A stretch of DNA of 64,000 nucleotides from Nyssa sinensis (Eukaryota; Streptophyta; Magnoliopsida; Cornales; Nyssaceae). The stretch is taken from the NCBI GenBank assembly GCA_008638375.1, contig CM018043.1, positions 56,066,947 to 56,130,946 of the forward strand. Reading direction: 5' to 3'. This document shows, in pieces, positions 1 to 12,870 of the stretch. The notes below the pieces were generated by a model that saw only the letters and a list, made by a program, of their open reading frames with translations, made no database searches and was not told the origin of the DNA. The position numbers and the translations under genes were made by a program. Position 1 is the stretch's first letter. The number at the start of each line of letters is the position of its first letter.

Positions 1-1054
1 AAACCACTTGGATAACAATGTATACATGACTGGACAATAAGCCACTTGGATAACAATGTTTGGGCTGGGTTGCATTGTATGAATTGATTTCAATGGATTC
101 AGGTATAGCTTTTAATCGAGCTTAGTTGAAATTGAGTAGAAACCCATGTTTACATAGGTTTGGTCCAGGCCCAAAAGGGCACATGATCCTGGGTGTTGGA
201 CTACTTAGGTCTGAAATTTGTTTTCACATTCCTTAAAACATTTTACATGCTCAACCAATCTTAATAAAATCCAAAACCTAAGAGGAAATAAAATTCTGAT
301 TTAATCTATTACAAAATCTAGGGCAGTTTTTCAGACTTCAATCTCCAGCCCATGACCTCGAAGCATTTAATCCAGTACCATAATCCACTTATAATATGAA
401 CAGCCCAACACCAATATAGAATTATTTATGAACTGATGGACATTAATAAACATTATGCTAATAAACAAGCTTAATGCTTCTCATCAGATGTTACAGTTTT
501 CTTCTAATTTAATCCGGATAGTATAAGGTTAATGATGGATAATTAATGATATTTTACAGAAAAATATGATATATCATTGTATAATAATCATTATGAATAT
601 ATTGTCACGATTTTATTGCACACCAATGTATTAATGTATTATTAAGACCGTTATATTCATCTTCGCATGCGCGCGTGCACACACATATATATATATGGTT
701 GGTGTGGGCTACCATTGCAGACCAATGTATTAAAGTATATGCATTCCCAATGGGACAAGTATAAGATGATCGATAGATTTTATTTATTTATTTCTTAAGA
801 TCATAAGATATATTGATTTCATAAGGGAAAAAGATTATATATTTGACATGGTCCAAACCAGAACGCGTTAAGGCCAAAGTGGGAGGATAATGCAAAGACT
901 GGGTTCGGATTTGACTAAATGACCACTTTCAACAACATTAATGGTGGAGGACCTTGACCGATGTTCAGCATTATCAGTCTTTTTCTTTATTTTATGCAAA
1001 TGCTATTTTTGTCTGGCATTCTTGTACATATATATATACACTTAAAAAGGTGAC
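1..1054. other. AT-rich intergenic sequence
   Basis: No coding, RNA or transposon structure was recognised. There is a short TA run near 686-697 and otherwise unstructured AT-rich sequence. The first ~60 bases contain a small repeated phrase (taagccacttggataacaat occurs in part at the very start and again near 40). Confidence 0.5.
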
Positions 1055-1306
1055 TTACTGTGTATTACCTGTGACAAGTCCACGCTCGATTTTGATGACT
1101 TTGTTGGTGCCAAGTGTGGTTAAGTGCGTTCACCGAGTCCAGTTTTCAATGGCAAGATGGCTCCAAGACGCTGTCAGCACTTATTGTGTATTACCTGTGA
1201 CAAGTCCACGCTCGATTTTGATGACTTTGATGGTGCCAAGTGTGGCTGAGTGCGTTCACCAAGTCCAGTTTTCAATGGCAAGATGGTTCCAAGAGGCTGT
1301 CAGCAC
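1055..1306 (+). repeat. 126-bp in-frame tandem duplication
   Basis: Two adjacent copies of a 126-bp unit (1055-1180 and 1181-1306) differ at only a few bases. Because 126 is a multiple of three, a 135-codon reading frame (954-1361, +) stays open through both copies and carries the peptide block YCVLPVTSPRSILMTL twice. The duplicated peptide resembles no family I recognise, and no splice or promoter context supports expression. The open frame could simply be a by-product of the unit length. It may be a remnant of a decayed gene or transposon. Confidence 0.8.
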
Positions 1307-1361
1307 ATGCTTCGCACATGACCCTGATGTCTTTGTTGCATATAACTTGCACCAGCAATAG

Positions 1362-3106
1362 CCGTAATATCCTACAGAAATTATTTCATAAACTTGTCAT
1401 ATAATATTTATAATTTTAATATTTTATGTAGTTTATGTGAATGGTGAAACTCATTATAAAGTTAAGGATAATACTTAATTTCAACTTTGATATGACATTT
1501 TTTTTTATTTGATTAAGTATCTTAATCACAATGTGTCATATATGTATACGTAATGCATTGAGATTTTGATACATGCATGAGGAAGATAAGATTTTTTCTG
1601 CCCAGTTTGGAGCACATCACTCTCATAAAGTTCAAATCTTAAACGTCTGTCAGACCGATGGGCTCACCTGTTACTGCATGACTTTCTGTATTTTGTTCCA
1701 TATATCTTACCATCTCATGTCACTGCTATGATTATATGAATATGTATCGCAAATAGTTGGGCTTGAATGTGTTATATCAGTATGCTAACTAGCTTTCTAG
1801 TTGGTGGTTAGCTGTGTAACAGAAATGTTTGCTGTTCTTCTTCATTTTTCGGTGGGCAATGGCTGTCATGACAGCATATTATGACATTTACTTACTAACA
1901 TTTGAAAACTTAAATCCTTTACTTGTACCATCTGATCATCTTAATCGTTTTAACTCTTAATGTCATGTTTAATACGTGAATGTAAGAGTTATTTTATAAA
2001 ATAAAATAAAAAATAGAATAAAAATGACATAAAATGAAATAAAGATTACTTATTTAGATAAAAAAATGTTTAAAATAATTTTTAATAGAATATTTATTTT
2101 TAATTATACTAAATAAGAATAAGTAATAAAAAATATTATAATAAACATTTTTAAAATATTCATTTCACTGTATCATGACGAGAAGTGCTTTCTCTTCCAA
2201 ATGAATGATTTTGTTGCTCTCCATGCCCACGGGACATCTTAGAAAATCCTAGCTAGCTAGGCTGCCTACTAGTCCATCACTTCCTGTAGTGATCATTCCA
2301 CCAAAAATTCAGAGCAAGGAAATTATTGAATGGTACGTGATTATGATTATTGATTAAATTAATGATTTTGGCTAATAAAAAAATGGTCAAAGAAGGCAAA
2401 ATTTATTGATAATTTTTTATTAATCGGGATTAATCATTCAGAACCATTCAAGTAGTGCAAAAGCCAAAAGTCAAAAGAAGAAACACTAAACAAAGTCAGG
2501 ATCTGAAATGTGACATGTCGCACCATTAGAGCATATACAAGTACTTCTCATGCCCACACCCATCATCAACACTTCATTGAAACTGCAAAGCAATATTTCA
2601 AATGGGTACATCCAAATCTAACACCAACACAAGCCAAATGAATCTATGAAATGATGATGAAAGCATTATGCAATAAATAAAAAATTAAAAATAGAGAAAA
2701 GGATTAAAATTTATATGAGGTATTTTTCATGGTGGACCATAGATGAGGTAAGAAGGCACTGGCAATGCATCATAATACAAGTAAGCTTCCTCTTGCTTTC
2801 AATTAAAACTAATGACTAATTCAACTCAAATATAATTTATTGACAAATTTTAGATTTCTTGTAAGTGGACTAGTCTGTTAATTAATGTTGATCGGTCGAG
2901 TTGATTCTGATTGGGTGATGTCTCTGTCATCTTATACCAATAATACGAGTGTTATCATTTCATTGACACAAGATTTTATAATTTTGATGAAATTCGTAGA
3001 ATGTTAATATCTTATCATCTTTTTTTTTTTTCTTTTTATTGTCAAAATACTCTACACATATTACTTATATGTATGTATGTATATATATATATATATATAT
3101 TGGCAC
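1362..3106. other. AT-rich intergenic sequence
   Basis: No gene seen. It ends in a GTAT/AT microsatellite (about 3069-3100) immediately before the target site of the first solo LTR. Confidence 0.5.
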
Positions 3107-3111
3107 ACTTG

Positions 3112-4325
3112 TGATAACTGGTTAAAAAGTACATATTTATTTTGTTAACCTTAAATATTTTTGCACTTTTATTATTTTAATTTCTCCAATCTATATGCAT
3201 TTTCTAGTTAATTCTTGTTTTATCTTTTTACAGAGAAAGCTTGTCAAAGTTGATAATTTAGTGGTGGATTTGGAACAAAAGAAAAATATTGGGCTTTGAA
3301 GTGCTAAAAGAAGTGAAAAACAAGTGATTTTGGGTTAGAAGAGAGATTTGGTCCATATGTAGGTCAACCAGGGCCCATTTTAGCACTACAGACTCTATTT
3401 TGAAGCACTTTAGCCTCCCTTTTTGGGCCCCTAATGTCTAATTACGGGATTTTATTCTATTTTCCTGAATTCTTATTTTGTGGGGGTATTTTTGGAAGAA
3501 GAGGATAATATTGTGAGTGAGGGTTTTGGGAAAAAGATGAGGCCATTTTTGGGGATCTGGACGAAGGGAAGAAATGAAGGAGACGACTCTAAAGAAGAAG
3601 ATGAAGAACTCCATGGCTATGATGCTCTCCTCTTCCACCATCATGGGCTAAGTTCTCTCATTCCTAGGGTTTAGATGAAACCCTAGTCAAGTAATATTGC
3701 TTCTTTGTATTTTATTTTTGGGTTAATTAGTTTTGGATATTGATTGTATAACGTTGGGATTTTATTAAGGCAATGATGGTGTTATTTGGTTCACATAATC
3801 AATTTCTGTGATTTTGTTTATGTGGTTATACAATAGTAATATTTGTACATACATCAAAACTGTAGGACGAGTTATAACTCAGGAAAAATAAATTGTGACT
3901 ATGACCTTAGAATTAGTGTAGACAATTTGTGTTGACCAAAGATGATTCGTGCTTAGGGTTTTGGTGCGTGATTTTCTTGATGATTGTATTGAGGCTTGTA
4001 GCCAAAATACATATTTTACATCCAAATTTAATGGCCCAAGAATTAATATAATTGAAGCTAGTTACAAGATTAGTGGTGGATTCAACACCCTAGGAATCCT
4101 CTTTTAATTTGATTCATCATTAATTCAGTTGAATATTTGCTTTAATTATAGTTCTCATTTAATTTTAGGAAAGAATCAACAAACAATCACTCTTTGTGAA
4201 TTTGAATTAAAGTTAATTTCAACTTTGGTTTTTAAACAATTAACAGTCTCTGTGGGTTCGACCCTTACTTCTCTATTATACTAGTAGTTTAGTTTAGTAA
4301 TTTGATTGATATCCACGACAGATCA
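3112..4325 (+). mobile_element. Solo LTR, family A, copy 1
   Basis: A 1,214-bp block starts TGATAACTGG and ends ACGACAGATCA, so it has TGAT/ATCA termini as expected of an LTR. It is flanked by a perfect 5-bp target duplication ACTTG (3107-3111 and 4326-4330). A second copy lies at 20426-21641. There is no internal gag-pol sequence, so it is a solo LTR left by recombination between the two LTRs of a retrotransposon. The phrase 'gtgggttcgaccc' near the 3' end is of a kind I associate with Ty3/gypsy (Tat/Athila-like) LTRs; superfamily assignment is tentative. Orientation is arbitrary and follows the TG...CA reading on the + strand. A 64-codon frame inside (3480-3674) has a partly alike counterpart in the other copy but is not a supported gene. 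Confidence 0.92.
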
Positions 4326-4625
4326 ACTTGTTTGGAGAGTCTTGGATAGAAAGTTGACTTACAGATGTGTTAGAAGTTTTTTAAAATTACTTGTATATTA
4401 TTGTGATATTAGAGTTAGAGTTTGCACCCCCTCCCACTATATAATCTTAATCGAATGGGATTAAGTTTCCAACCAGATAATTCATGAGGTACTAATTTAT
4501 GTAAATAAACATAAGACTAAAATCTGTTGTAGGATTATATAATCCAATGCAGCTCAATAGTCGGCAAATAAACGCGGCCTAAGATTCTTACCCAATTTCC
4601 TTTTCTCTCTTTCTCGTCTCTCTTA

Positions 4626-5130
4626 CACTATGTTTGGATGGAAGGAATTGGAAAGAAAGGGAAGGAAATGATAAAGAAGGAGAGCTTATATCATGTTTGT
4701 TTTAAAAATTAGGAAGAAAATGGAAGGAAAGAGAGGGAAAGGGAGGGAGAGCTTAACCTCCATTTTAACAATTTTGTTATCCCTCCAAAAGTGGGCGGAA
4801 ACGGAGGGAAAGGAAAGAATGATTTAATGAATTTTTAATAATACCAATATTTTCCTTAAAATTATAAAAGATAAAATAAAAATGACACCTCTATCCTAGA
4901 GCATCTAAATACAAATTGTTTGTGTATAATAGTAAATAATATCAAATTCTTTCTTTTCTTTTCTCTCCTTTATCATTCCCAAACAAGATGAAAGGATTAC
5001 CTCTCCTTTCTTTTCATTAGTTATCCAAACATAAACCATGGATTACCCTCTCCTCTCCACTCCTTTCCTTTCCCTCATAACTAATACTCTCCTCTCCTTT
5101 ATTTTCCCTCCTACTTATCCAAACGAACTG
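4626..5130. mobile_element. PIF/Harbinger-like MITE
   Basis: A 505-bp purine-rich then pyrimidine-rich foldback block. Its left end CACTATGTTTGGAT and the reverse complement of its right end CAGTTCGTTTGGAT form a terminal inverted repeat. It is flanked on both sides by TTA (4623-4625, 5131-5133), the 3-bp target typical of PIF/Harbinger elements. A second internal copy of the right terminus (about 5017-5035) suggests internal rearrangement. No transposase frame is present, so it is non-autonomous. Confidence 0.75.
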
Positions 5131-5154
5131 TTATATTATTTCTCACTTTTAGGT

Positions 5155-5712
5155 GTGATGTAGAACAGATTGCAAAAGAATTCTTAGCGCAGCAGATTCT
5201 TAGCACGGGATTGTGTGCAACATCAACGTTGTCAGAATTGCATAAAATTTGATGGGTGGCTTGAAATTGTTGTGTTAATTAATACTCATTGTTTTGCAAT
5301 GACCTACGCCCTTTTTTGGACAAATTCCTTCGTCTTGGACTTCAATAGCTCGTTTTCTTATTTTTGCTATTTATGGTAATAATGTGGGACTTAATTTCAA
5401 GAGTTACGGTTGACGTTTGAAGTTGTCCTTTTGGCAAAGTACTGCTTAAGTTTAGGATTTTTGATTTATGTTTTTAATTAGAATATTTCTATTTTTGAAA
5501 TTTTTCGTATTTTTCTTTATTTTATTTTAATTATTGCTTTCGCAGTCCTAGTCGAATTAGGTTTTGCTGCCTATATAAAGGCTTTTTTTTTCATTGTAAG
5601 ATTAACTTTTATTCAATAAAAAATTTTTTTTTTTGAGATCTTATTCTCCGTACTCGTGGATTCGAATGGGTTACATTTGTTCGTGGATTCGGATGATTTT
5701 TCAAGAAACAGG
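5155..5712 (+). mobile_element. Probable LTR remnant with core promoter
   Basis: The stretch reads like the U3-R-U5 part of a plant LTR: a promoter-like TATA motif (ctatataaag, near 5571-5580), then a T-rich leader, an AATAAA-like signal in 'attcaataaaaaa' (about 5611-5623), then a short GC-richer segment. It might start at TGTGATG (5155). I could not find matching target duplications, so the ends are unproven. Confidence 0.4.
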
Positions 5713-5777
5713 TGGTGTCCTATTTCTTCACAAGCTTTCGCTATGTCAAGGTGAAGCCTGTTATATATATATATATA

Positions 5778-5880
5778 GGCACATACACATATAGACATGA
5801 TAGTGGCATGGTGCAGATAAATAAGTCTTATGAGACTGGGAGCTTCCATGCCTTAAACTTGGTCAATTGGAAAACCATAA

Positions 5881-5912
<32 letters not shown>

Positions 5913-6014
5913 GAGGCACATACACATATAGACATGATAGTGGCATGGTGCAGATAAATAAGTCTTATGAAGCTGGGAGATTCATGCCTTAAACTTGGTC
6001 AATTGGAAAACCAT
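5778..6014. repeat. 137-bp tandem duplication
   Basis: The segment beginning ggcacatacacatatagaca occurs at 5778 and again at 5915 (period 137), running to about 6014 with near-identical sequence. The two copies are separated by a TA-rich microsatellite that probably took part in the duplication. No coding function is apparent. Confidence 0.8.
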
Positions 6015-6686
6015 GCAAAAATTGAATTTTGCCTTCACTTTGGGAGGTTTATGGATAGAGATGGGTAAGACCAAATGTACCAAAAAGTTAAATTCATAAT
6101 CGTGTTATATTCGCGTAATGATATTTATAATTTTAATAATACAATAAGTCTAATGTGAACTATCACAAGATACTGAAATTATAAAATAATTTCTCAAATA
6201 TATGATGGTGGGATTCAATGTATCCCAATCCAATATTTTATATGGAAAGAGAGGAAAAAAAACCCAAGGTGATGAGATGGAAATATCATAGGAAAGGAGC
6301 AAGTGGCAGGTAACCCTCTTTGAGTTATTGTGGAAAGATAAAATATAAAAATAGAAGTTGAAACATTAAGCCATTAGTAACATAAAATAGAAATTTCAAA
6401 AAGAAAAACATAAAATCAAAATATTTTAAGGAAAGACGTGGTTGAATTATCTCCTAGTCAAGGGCGTGTCATTAACTCTGAAAACTTTCACGATTCAATG
6501 CATTTGGAGGGAAATGACAACTAATAGCCGACTTAATTTACAAAATCTCAATACCAAATCAATAATTAAACAAATATATGACTCATTCTTTTGAACAAAT
6601 ATATTTTTGGGTTCCCTAAGAAGATGTTGCCCTTTAGTCTCTATTCCATTACACGTTTCAAAATAGCCATCTTTTTAAAATTCTTT

Positions 6687-6689
<3 letters not shown>
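6015..6689. other. AT-rich intergenic sequence
   Basis: No gene or element recognised in this stretch. Confidence 0.5.

Positions 6690-6726
<37 letters not shown>
6690..6726. repeat. (TA)n microsatellite
   Basis: About 18 uninterrupted TA units directly at the left edge of a Mutator-like MITE copy. Another TA run lies directly right of that copy, which suggests insertion into a TA microsatellite. Confidence 0.95.
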
Positions 6727-6728
<2 letters not shown>

Positions 6729-7192
6729 TTGAATTGGACCAACCTCTCTTAAAATTCCTGACAATTACACTGACTTTTTCTTAAGTTTATAAAATTGCAC
6801 TGACTTATTTTATTTTCACTAACAAACTACAGAAACATTCATTTAGTCATTTTTTTTTTCAAATGAAATCTAATCCTTTCATTTTTATTTTATTTTTTCA
6901 GTTTTTACTAATTTTTTCTAACATTTTTTAAAGAATTTTTCATTATATATATATATATATATATATATAAATTTAAGGTTTTAATCAATATTTATTTAAA
7001 AAATAAAAGAATGGTCAAATTTGAGAAAAAATAAAAATAAATTATTTTATCATTTTAAAAAAATATATTGACTAAAGATTAATATTTTTAATTTTTCAGA
7101 TAAAATATAAAAATTTAATATAATTTTAAAACTTTAATAAAAAAATTAGTGTAATTGAAAAAAAACTCAAAGAACATCAGTGTAATTCACCC
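6727..7192. mobile_element. Mutator-like MITE, copy 1 (diverged)
   Basis: The right end reads gtgtaattcaccc and the left end gttgaattgg...caattacactgact, an imperfect inverted-repeat pair. The interior shares the phrase 'aggttttaatcaatatttattt' type sequence and runs of A/T with the better preserved copy at 11629-12174. It is AT-rich with no coding capacity and contains a TA run at about 6945-6969. Both flanks are TA microsatellite, so a target duplication cannot be told apart from the repeat. Confidence 0.6.
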
Positions 7193-7216
7193 ATACATAT
7201 ATATATATATATATAT

Positions 7217-8100
7217 GGGTGAATTATATATATGTATGTATGTATGTATTGATTGGTTGAAAGGTTAGCATAGAAACGGACTTGATGCCATAACATTCAA
7301 AATCTACTACATCACCATACAGTCATGAAAGCATTTTTTCTTCTTTTAGTGTAATAAAGAATTGAAAAAGAGTTTTGACAAGTGGGTTTCGTAAAAAAGA
7401 GATCATGCTTTGATCATGGGTCCCAGTGGAGATTAAAAATTGACGTTTTGTTTTTATTTTTCTAATTTTTATTTCTTATTTTGAGTACTAATTAAGAGAC
7501 TAACTCAATGATCTCATTCTCAAAGTCGTGAGGAAGCAAAATAGTAGTTTATCTTTATCACAAAGTCTTGAAAATATGGGTTTTACAAATTAATATACTC
7601 ACCTAACCCAACAATGACCCCTCTCTTAATCTAAGCCACTCATTTTAACTAACAATTAATCTACTGTTCATTCCTTTAATCCCCCAGTTTACTCGTTTGA
7701 AAGGGTACACTTATGGCCACTCATTTTAACACTTTGTAATGCTATCATATGGCTTTTTACTTCTGATGCAACGTGGCATAATATGATTAGTTTTCATTAT
7801 TAATTACGAAATTTGAATAGCCATTCGTTTGGATTGTGATTCAGAAACAATTTTTTAATTTTTTTTTAAATTATATTCAAGATTTTATAATTAATTTTTT
7901 AAAAATTGTGAAAATATATTTTGATATAATCTAAATTTTAAAAAATTAAAAAATATATTTTAAAATACGTATTTCGCATTTTAAAATTAAAAAACTGTTT
8001 TTGAAAATATAAACAAAGAGAGCTGCTATAGGTACTTTGTAATGATATAGGCACTTTGTAATGCTATCTTTCTTATTCTGATAAACTTTTCTACTTTATT
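7217..8100. other. AT-rich intergenic sequence
   Basis: No gene seen. A GTAT microsatellite follows the TA run near 7235-7249. A short phrase 'aggcactttgtaatgctatc' is partly duplicated around 8030-8065. Confidence 0.5.
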
Positions 8101-8400
8101 TCATAAATTATAAATATTCATTTTCAATTTTCAGTTTAAATTTATTTTTAAATGATATAATTGTCTTTTTATTTTTTATTTTTGTATTTTCTCAATTTTG
8201 ATTATTTTCTTAAACTTTTTTTAAATTTAAGGTTAAAAATTTATTATCATTTAAATAAAAAAATATTCAAGTTTTAATCACTATTTATTTGAAACTGAAA
8301 AAGAAATTGAAAAACATTAGTCAAAATTGAAAAATTGTATTTAAAAAAAATGAAATGAGTATTTTTTAAATATTACGGTCATCCATTGATTTAATTTACA
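8100..8400. mobile_element. Mutator-like MITE fragment
   Basis: Internal sequence resembling the interior of the 11629-12174 element, including 'ttttaatcactatttatttgaaa' followed by an A-rich stretch and 'agtcaaaattgaaaa'. Neither terminal inverted repeat is visible, so this is at best a decayed fragment. Confidence 0.35.
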
Positions 8401-9327
8401 TCATATCCCTATCTATTTCTAAAATACCCTATATGCTATTTATCTAAAAAATATATACAATATTAATAATATATATTTCATATTAAAATAAATAATTGTT
8501 ATATTTAATAATTGTATAAACAATATAATTTTGGATGTAAGAGATAAGCCATTCATCATAACTATCACTTTTTTGGTTGGTAAAAAAAAAGAGATAAAAA
8601 TATATTAAAATATAAAATGAATAATAGTTTTGGATACCACTATATAGTGGTGAGAGACATTAGTATTTGTATAAACACTGTACTGTAATAACACCAAATT
8701 AATTTTTTGAAACTAAAGAAATTAATATCTAAAAATAAGAAAGACACTTCATAGCCTTTAAATACTTATTAATAATTTATTTAAATATCAAAATAATCAC
8801 TTATTAAATACATGTTTTTAAATACTCAATAATGTAACCATCAGCCATTTCTTTTATCTCGTCACCTACTTAATTTAGACAATATTTTTACATGATTTAA
8901 CTAAACAAAAATAACGTTTTTTCTTTTCTTTTCTTTTTTCTATAGAAGCATTCTGAATTCCCTAAATGCCATAGTTAGTAACTCGAGTTCTGGATCTTCA
9001 ACCCTCAATATTATTCAACAGGGGTTAGGTTTCTGATATCAGAGCAACAAATGATCAACAAAGGCGCTCCAAGTCAAAAGACTTGGTCCCATCCAACAAT
9101 GAGAAATGTGCATATCAGACGACAAAGCCGCCTCGTTTAGCAACCCATTTTGTTCAACCTTTCACACAACCCGACATTGGACCCCGCAAAATGTACGGCC
9201 TACCAGCCGCCCGGAGAAGGACGACTCCCAACTTTTCAGCGCCTTTACTGTTGCACGTTAATTAGTCATCTGATCTAGAAACTTCTTGGTTTCCTACATT
9301 ATGGGACATTTTGCTGGTTTAGTTAGT

Positions 9328-9360
<33 letters not shown>

Positions 9361-11628
9361 CACACACATATACACAGATTGGTGCTATGCTTCCCATTTA
9401 TGTCGTCACATGATATCAAACTAATATAATATTTTCAAATTAGTAAACAAATAACTTCTAATAACATTTGAAAGTAAAAAGAATATTACTGGTATTAATA
9501 TATATATATATACTTGTAATTTTTGTTTTGCAATCATTTAAAAGTCTCGATGTTATTTTTTTTTTTTGTCTGAAGACTTCTTCTCCTACATTACTTGTCA
9601 AGAACTTGAGGACAGAAGAAAAGACTCGTTCTAATGATAAAATTAATAATAAAAAAAAGATATTATAATTCAAAAAAAAAATTAAACATTAATTAAAAAT
9701 ATACCTTATGACTTTATTTATAGGTTATAGATATACTAAGTTGAGTAAGATTATGAGCCATAAAAATAGAGATTTGAGAATATCTGAAGATAATAATTTT
9801 CATTATAACTTTGTTTCTTTACTCTGAAGTTGGTAGTCTATAAAATGTGGTGACAAGTTCTGAATTCATTACCTCTGAATCACTAGAGCTAGTGCCCCTC
9901 CTAATTTGTACCCTAAATAACTTATTTGTGGTATAATAAACATGTGTCATATGCTCTGATCAAGTTAGATAAATTATGGCACATCATACGTTGATTTGCC
10001 TTTTATTATATTAACAATATAAAGATTTTTTTTTGGGTACAAAATTAGTAATTGACGGTATTAGCGTTTCATTTATATTTTTTATATAAGTAAAATACTT
10101 TTATTTATTACATTGTCTTACTTATCTTTTCAAAAATTACAGGATCCCTAATTTTATGTAATGCATTCATAATAAGAAAAAGAAAAAAAGTGAAAACCCT
10201 TTCTTTAAACGAAAAAAAAAAGTTGTTGATGATGTTAACTAGTTATATATAAAATGTGATCTAAACTACCCTAAGTTGGTGGAAAAGTAGTGAAGATACA
10301 TTAGTCAAGTGGTCTGTTGCAAGCTTGGAGAAAGAATTGTATTCAAATTTAGAGATGTTCAATTTAGAGAAGGGGAATGACTATTGACATTCCTCAAACA
10401 ACTTAATACACTCCCAAAACTGAATTTTGGTGTGCACTAGATTTTTTTGGTACTTTCTGGACTTCCAGTCACTCTCCCCTTGAGTGAATTCAATTATTGT
10501 TTTTGAATATAGGTGTTGTTTTCTTGAAAAAGATAAAGGACTACGACGAGTGAGTTTGAGACGGAACTCGTTCTTCAATTTCATTTTTTGAAAAAAGTTG
10601 TCTCTATTTACACAGCGTGTGGAGTAGGGACAAGTTCCTATCGGAGTGCCAATTTATTTTTAAACTTTAATTAATTAATTAATTTTATTCAATTAATTTT
10701 AATTGACATGTTTTAAATAATATTTTACATATGTTAAAATAAAAAATAAGTTTATTAATACAGAATTAGAATGACATTAAATTTGTTTTAAACTTCTAAT
10801 ATAAGATTAAAAAATATTATTATAAATATTAATTACATAGTATAAAAATTTTTCATTACTTTATTTATATAATGGAAGCGGTGTGGACTAGAAAACCCTT
10901 ACCTGAAACCTGACTTAGACCATACTGGGATTGACATAATTTCTCTCAAACCTGTCTCATTAGAGACGGGAGATAACATGTTTCCAACCGATCAAGTAAA
11001 ATTTATTTTTATATATGCTTTTTTTATTCTTTTTTTTTGTTTGTACAACTGGATCGTCTTGAACTTGAAAAAATATCTCCCATTAACGACGCGACACGCG
11101 ACCTCTTAATCTTAGCTACTTATAGAGAACATATTTTAAAGCAAAATTCCTATTCGAAAGATTAACATCTAATTCCTAACTTGTCAAGCAATTTACATAT
11201 TTTATTCCAATAAAAGAACAATTAATCATAAGTTTTTATAAATAACGACACAAGATATGTTAAAAAAAAAAATAGTAATTTTTACTCTACAAACACGTAT
11301 TATTTATTCTCACTACTAATTTGATCATTGGAAAATTTTTGGATCGGCACGCTGACTGTCCAAAAAACTTTTTTTTCTTTTTTTCAAGTCATGCCTTTCG
11401 AATTACGATTATGGGCAATTTATTGACAACATCAGAAATAAAGCAGAAAAGAAATTATAAATATGAATGCAAGTTTTGATAGTTAGTATAAAATTTTAAT
11501 TTATATAATGTTGTTTGGAAATGATAAATTCTCTTGAATTTTTTACATCTCCTCAAGCTCCATGTTGAAACCGGACATGACCTCTAATAGCCTATCCATG
11601 TGCAAGTGGTTAGTTAACAAATAATTAA
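8400..11628. other. Intergenic desert with one GC-richer island
   Basis: Mostly AT-rich sequence without recognised genes. A GC-richer island at about 8990-9265 stands out, with a perfect short hairpin ccaagtcaaaagacttgg near 9070. It holds a 60-codon frame (9083-9265, +) with no recognisable family, so I do not call a gene there. A CA/TA compound microsatellite lies at about 9330-9372. Confidence 0.45.
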
Positions 11629-12174
11629 GGGTAAATTGTACTGATTTTTTTGAGATTTCTGATAATTATACTAACATTTTAAGAAATTTATGAAATTACA
11701 CTAATTTTTTTTTTTTTATTGACAAACTAGAAATACTCTCTTTACTTTAATTTTTTTTTTTCAAAACGACAAAATTGTCCCTCTCATGTTTTGTTTTTCT
11801 TTTTTACATGTTTTCAATTTTTACCTATTTTTTTCTAACTTTTTTTAAAGATTTTTTTTATTTTATATAAAAATAAACTCAAGGTAAAATAACTTGTTTT
11901 TATTTTATATAAAAAATAAATCTATGGTTTTAATCAATATTTATTTGAAAATGAAAAGAAATAAAAAAAAAAATTGGTCAAAATTTTAACAAAAAATGTG
12001 GAAAAAAAATGATGAGAGTGGTAGTTTTGTCATTTTAAACAAAAAAATTGATTAGAGAGGGATATTTGTAATTTGTCAGATAAAGTATGAGATATTAGTG
12101 TAATTTCAGAAATCACAAGGGTGACGGCCAGTGTAATTATCAAAAACTTCAAAGAAAGTTAGTATAATTTACCC
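11629..12174. mobile_element. Mutator-like MITE, best-preserved copy
   Basis: A 546-bp AT-rich element with terminal inverted repeats beginning gggtaaattgtactga on the left and, in reverse complement, gggtaaattatactaa on the right. The similarity continues inward through 'ataattac...'. A perfect 9-bp target duplication AATAATTAA flanks it (11620-11628 and 12175-12183). A 9-bp duplication with inverted repeats of tens of bases points to a non-autonomous Mutator-like element. No transposase reading frame is present. Related copies lie at 6727-7192, 8100-8400 and 15610-15832. Confidence 0.85.
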
Positions 12175-12715
12175 AATAATTAATCTCAAAAATGGTTGCT
12201 TATAATTAATAAATATGAGAGATTAAAATTTCTTTAATTATTAGACTTGTTAATTATTAATTTTTCATATACTTTCATTAACGAATAAGTGTTTCTTATG
12301 ATTTTCGATAGAAAAATAAAACTTTATATACAATTTTCAATGACATTTTAATTTTTCTTAAAAAAGACATATAATACTCAACTTATGGCATTAAGAAAAA
12401 AAAACTCTTCATATTCATTTCAAATAAAGAAATTATGTTTCCTGATGTTATAAGTTTTTTATTATTTACAATACTTTTGAATTAATTATTTAAAATTAAT
12501 AAATATAATTATCAAGACATGTTTTAAATGAGATATATATAAATATGTATATAACTATTTTATCTCCCTAATAAATAATATTAAAGCATTTTTTTGAAAA
12601 AAAAATTATTAAGTAATAGAATTATTAATCATTCACCGTAAACCAAGTTGGTTCCTTAAAAGTTTATTAATTATTAAAGATTATTAACTTATTGAATATT
12701 AATTATAAGAGAGTC

Positions 12716-12870
12716 AACTATAACTTAGTTGGTCACACATTACTGTCAAATGAAACATTATGGGTTCAAATCTCTCTCTTCTCATTAGACTCTCTTTAGT
12801 AAGAGTATGGGATTAATGTATTCCTCTTACTTATGACATAAGATTCATAAGGATTATATAGTGGACTATA
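12716..12870 (+). mobile_element. Possible tRNA-derived SINE
   Basis: A box-A-like sequence taacttagttgg (12721-12732) is followed about 30 bases later by a box-B-like sequence ggttcaaatct (12763-12773), the spacing of an RNA polymerase III internal promoter. The flanking sequence does not fold as a tRNA, so this would be a SINE head rather than a tRNA gene. No poly(A) tail or target duplication was resolved. Confidence 0.35.

Noticed and set aside
9083..9265. 60-codon + frame in a GC-richer island
   Set aside because: No family resemblance, no promoter or splice context; too short to support alone.
12721..12773. Possible tRNA gene from box-A and box-B-like sequences
   Set aside because: No acceptor stem or cloverleaf could be drawn; more likely a SINE head, so listed as such with low confidence.
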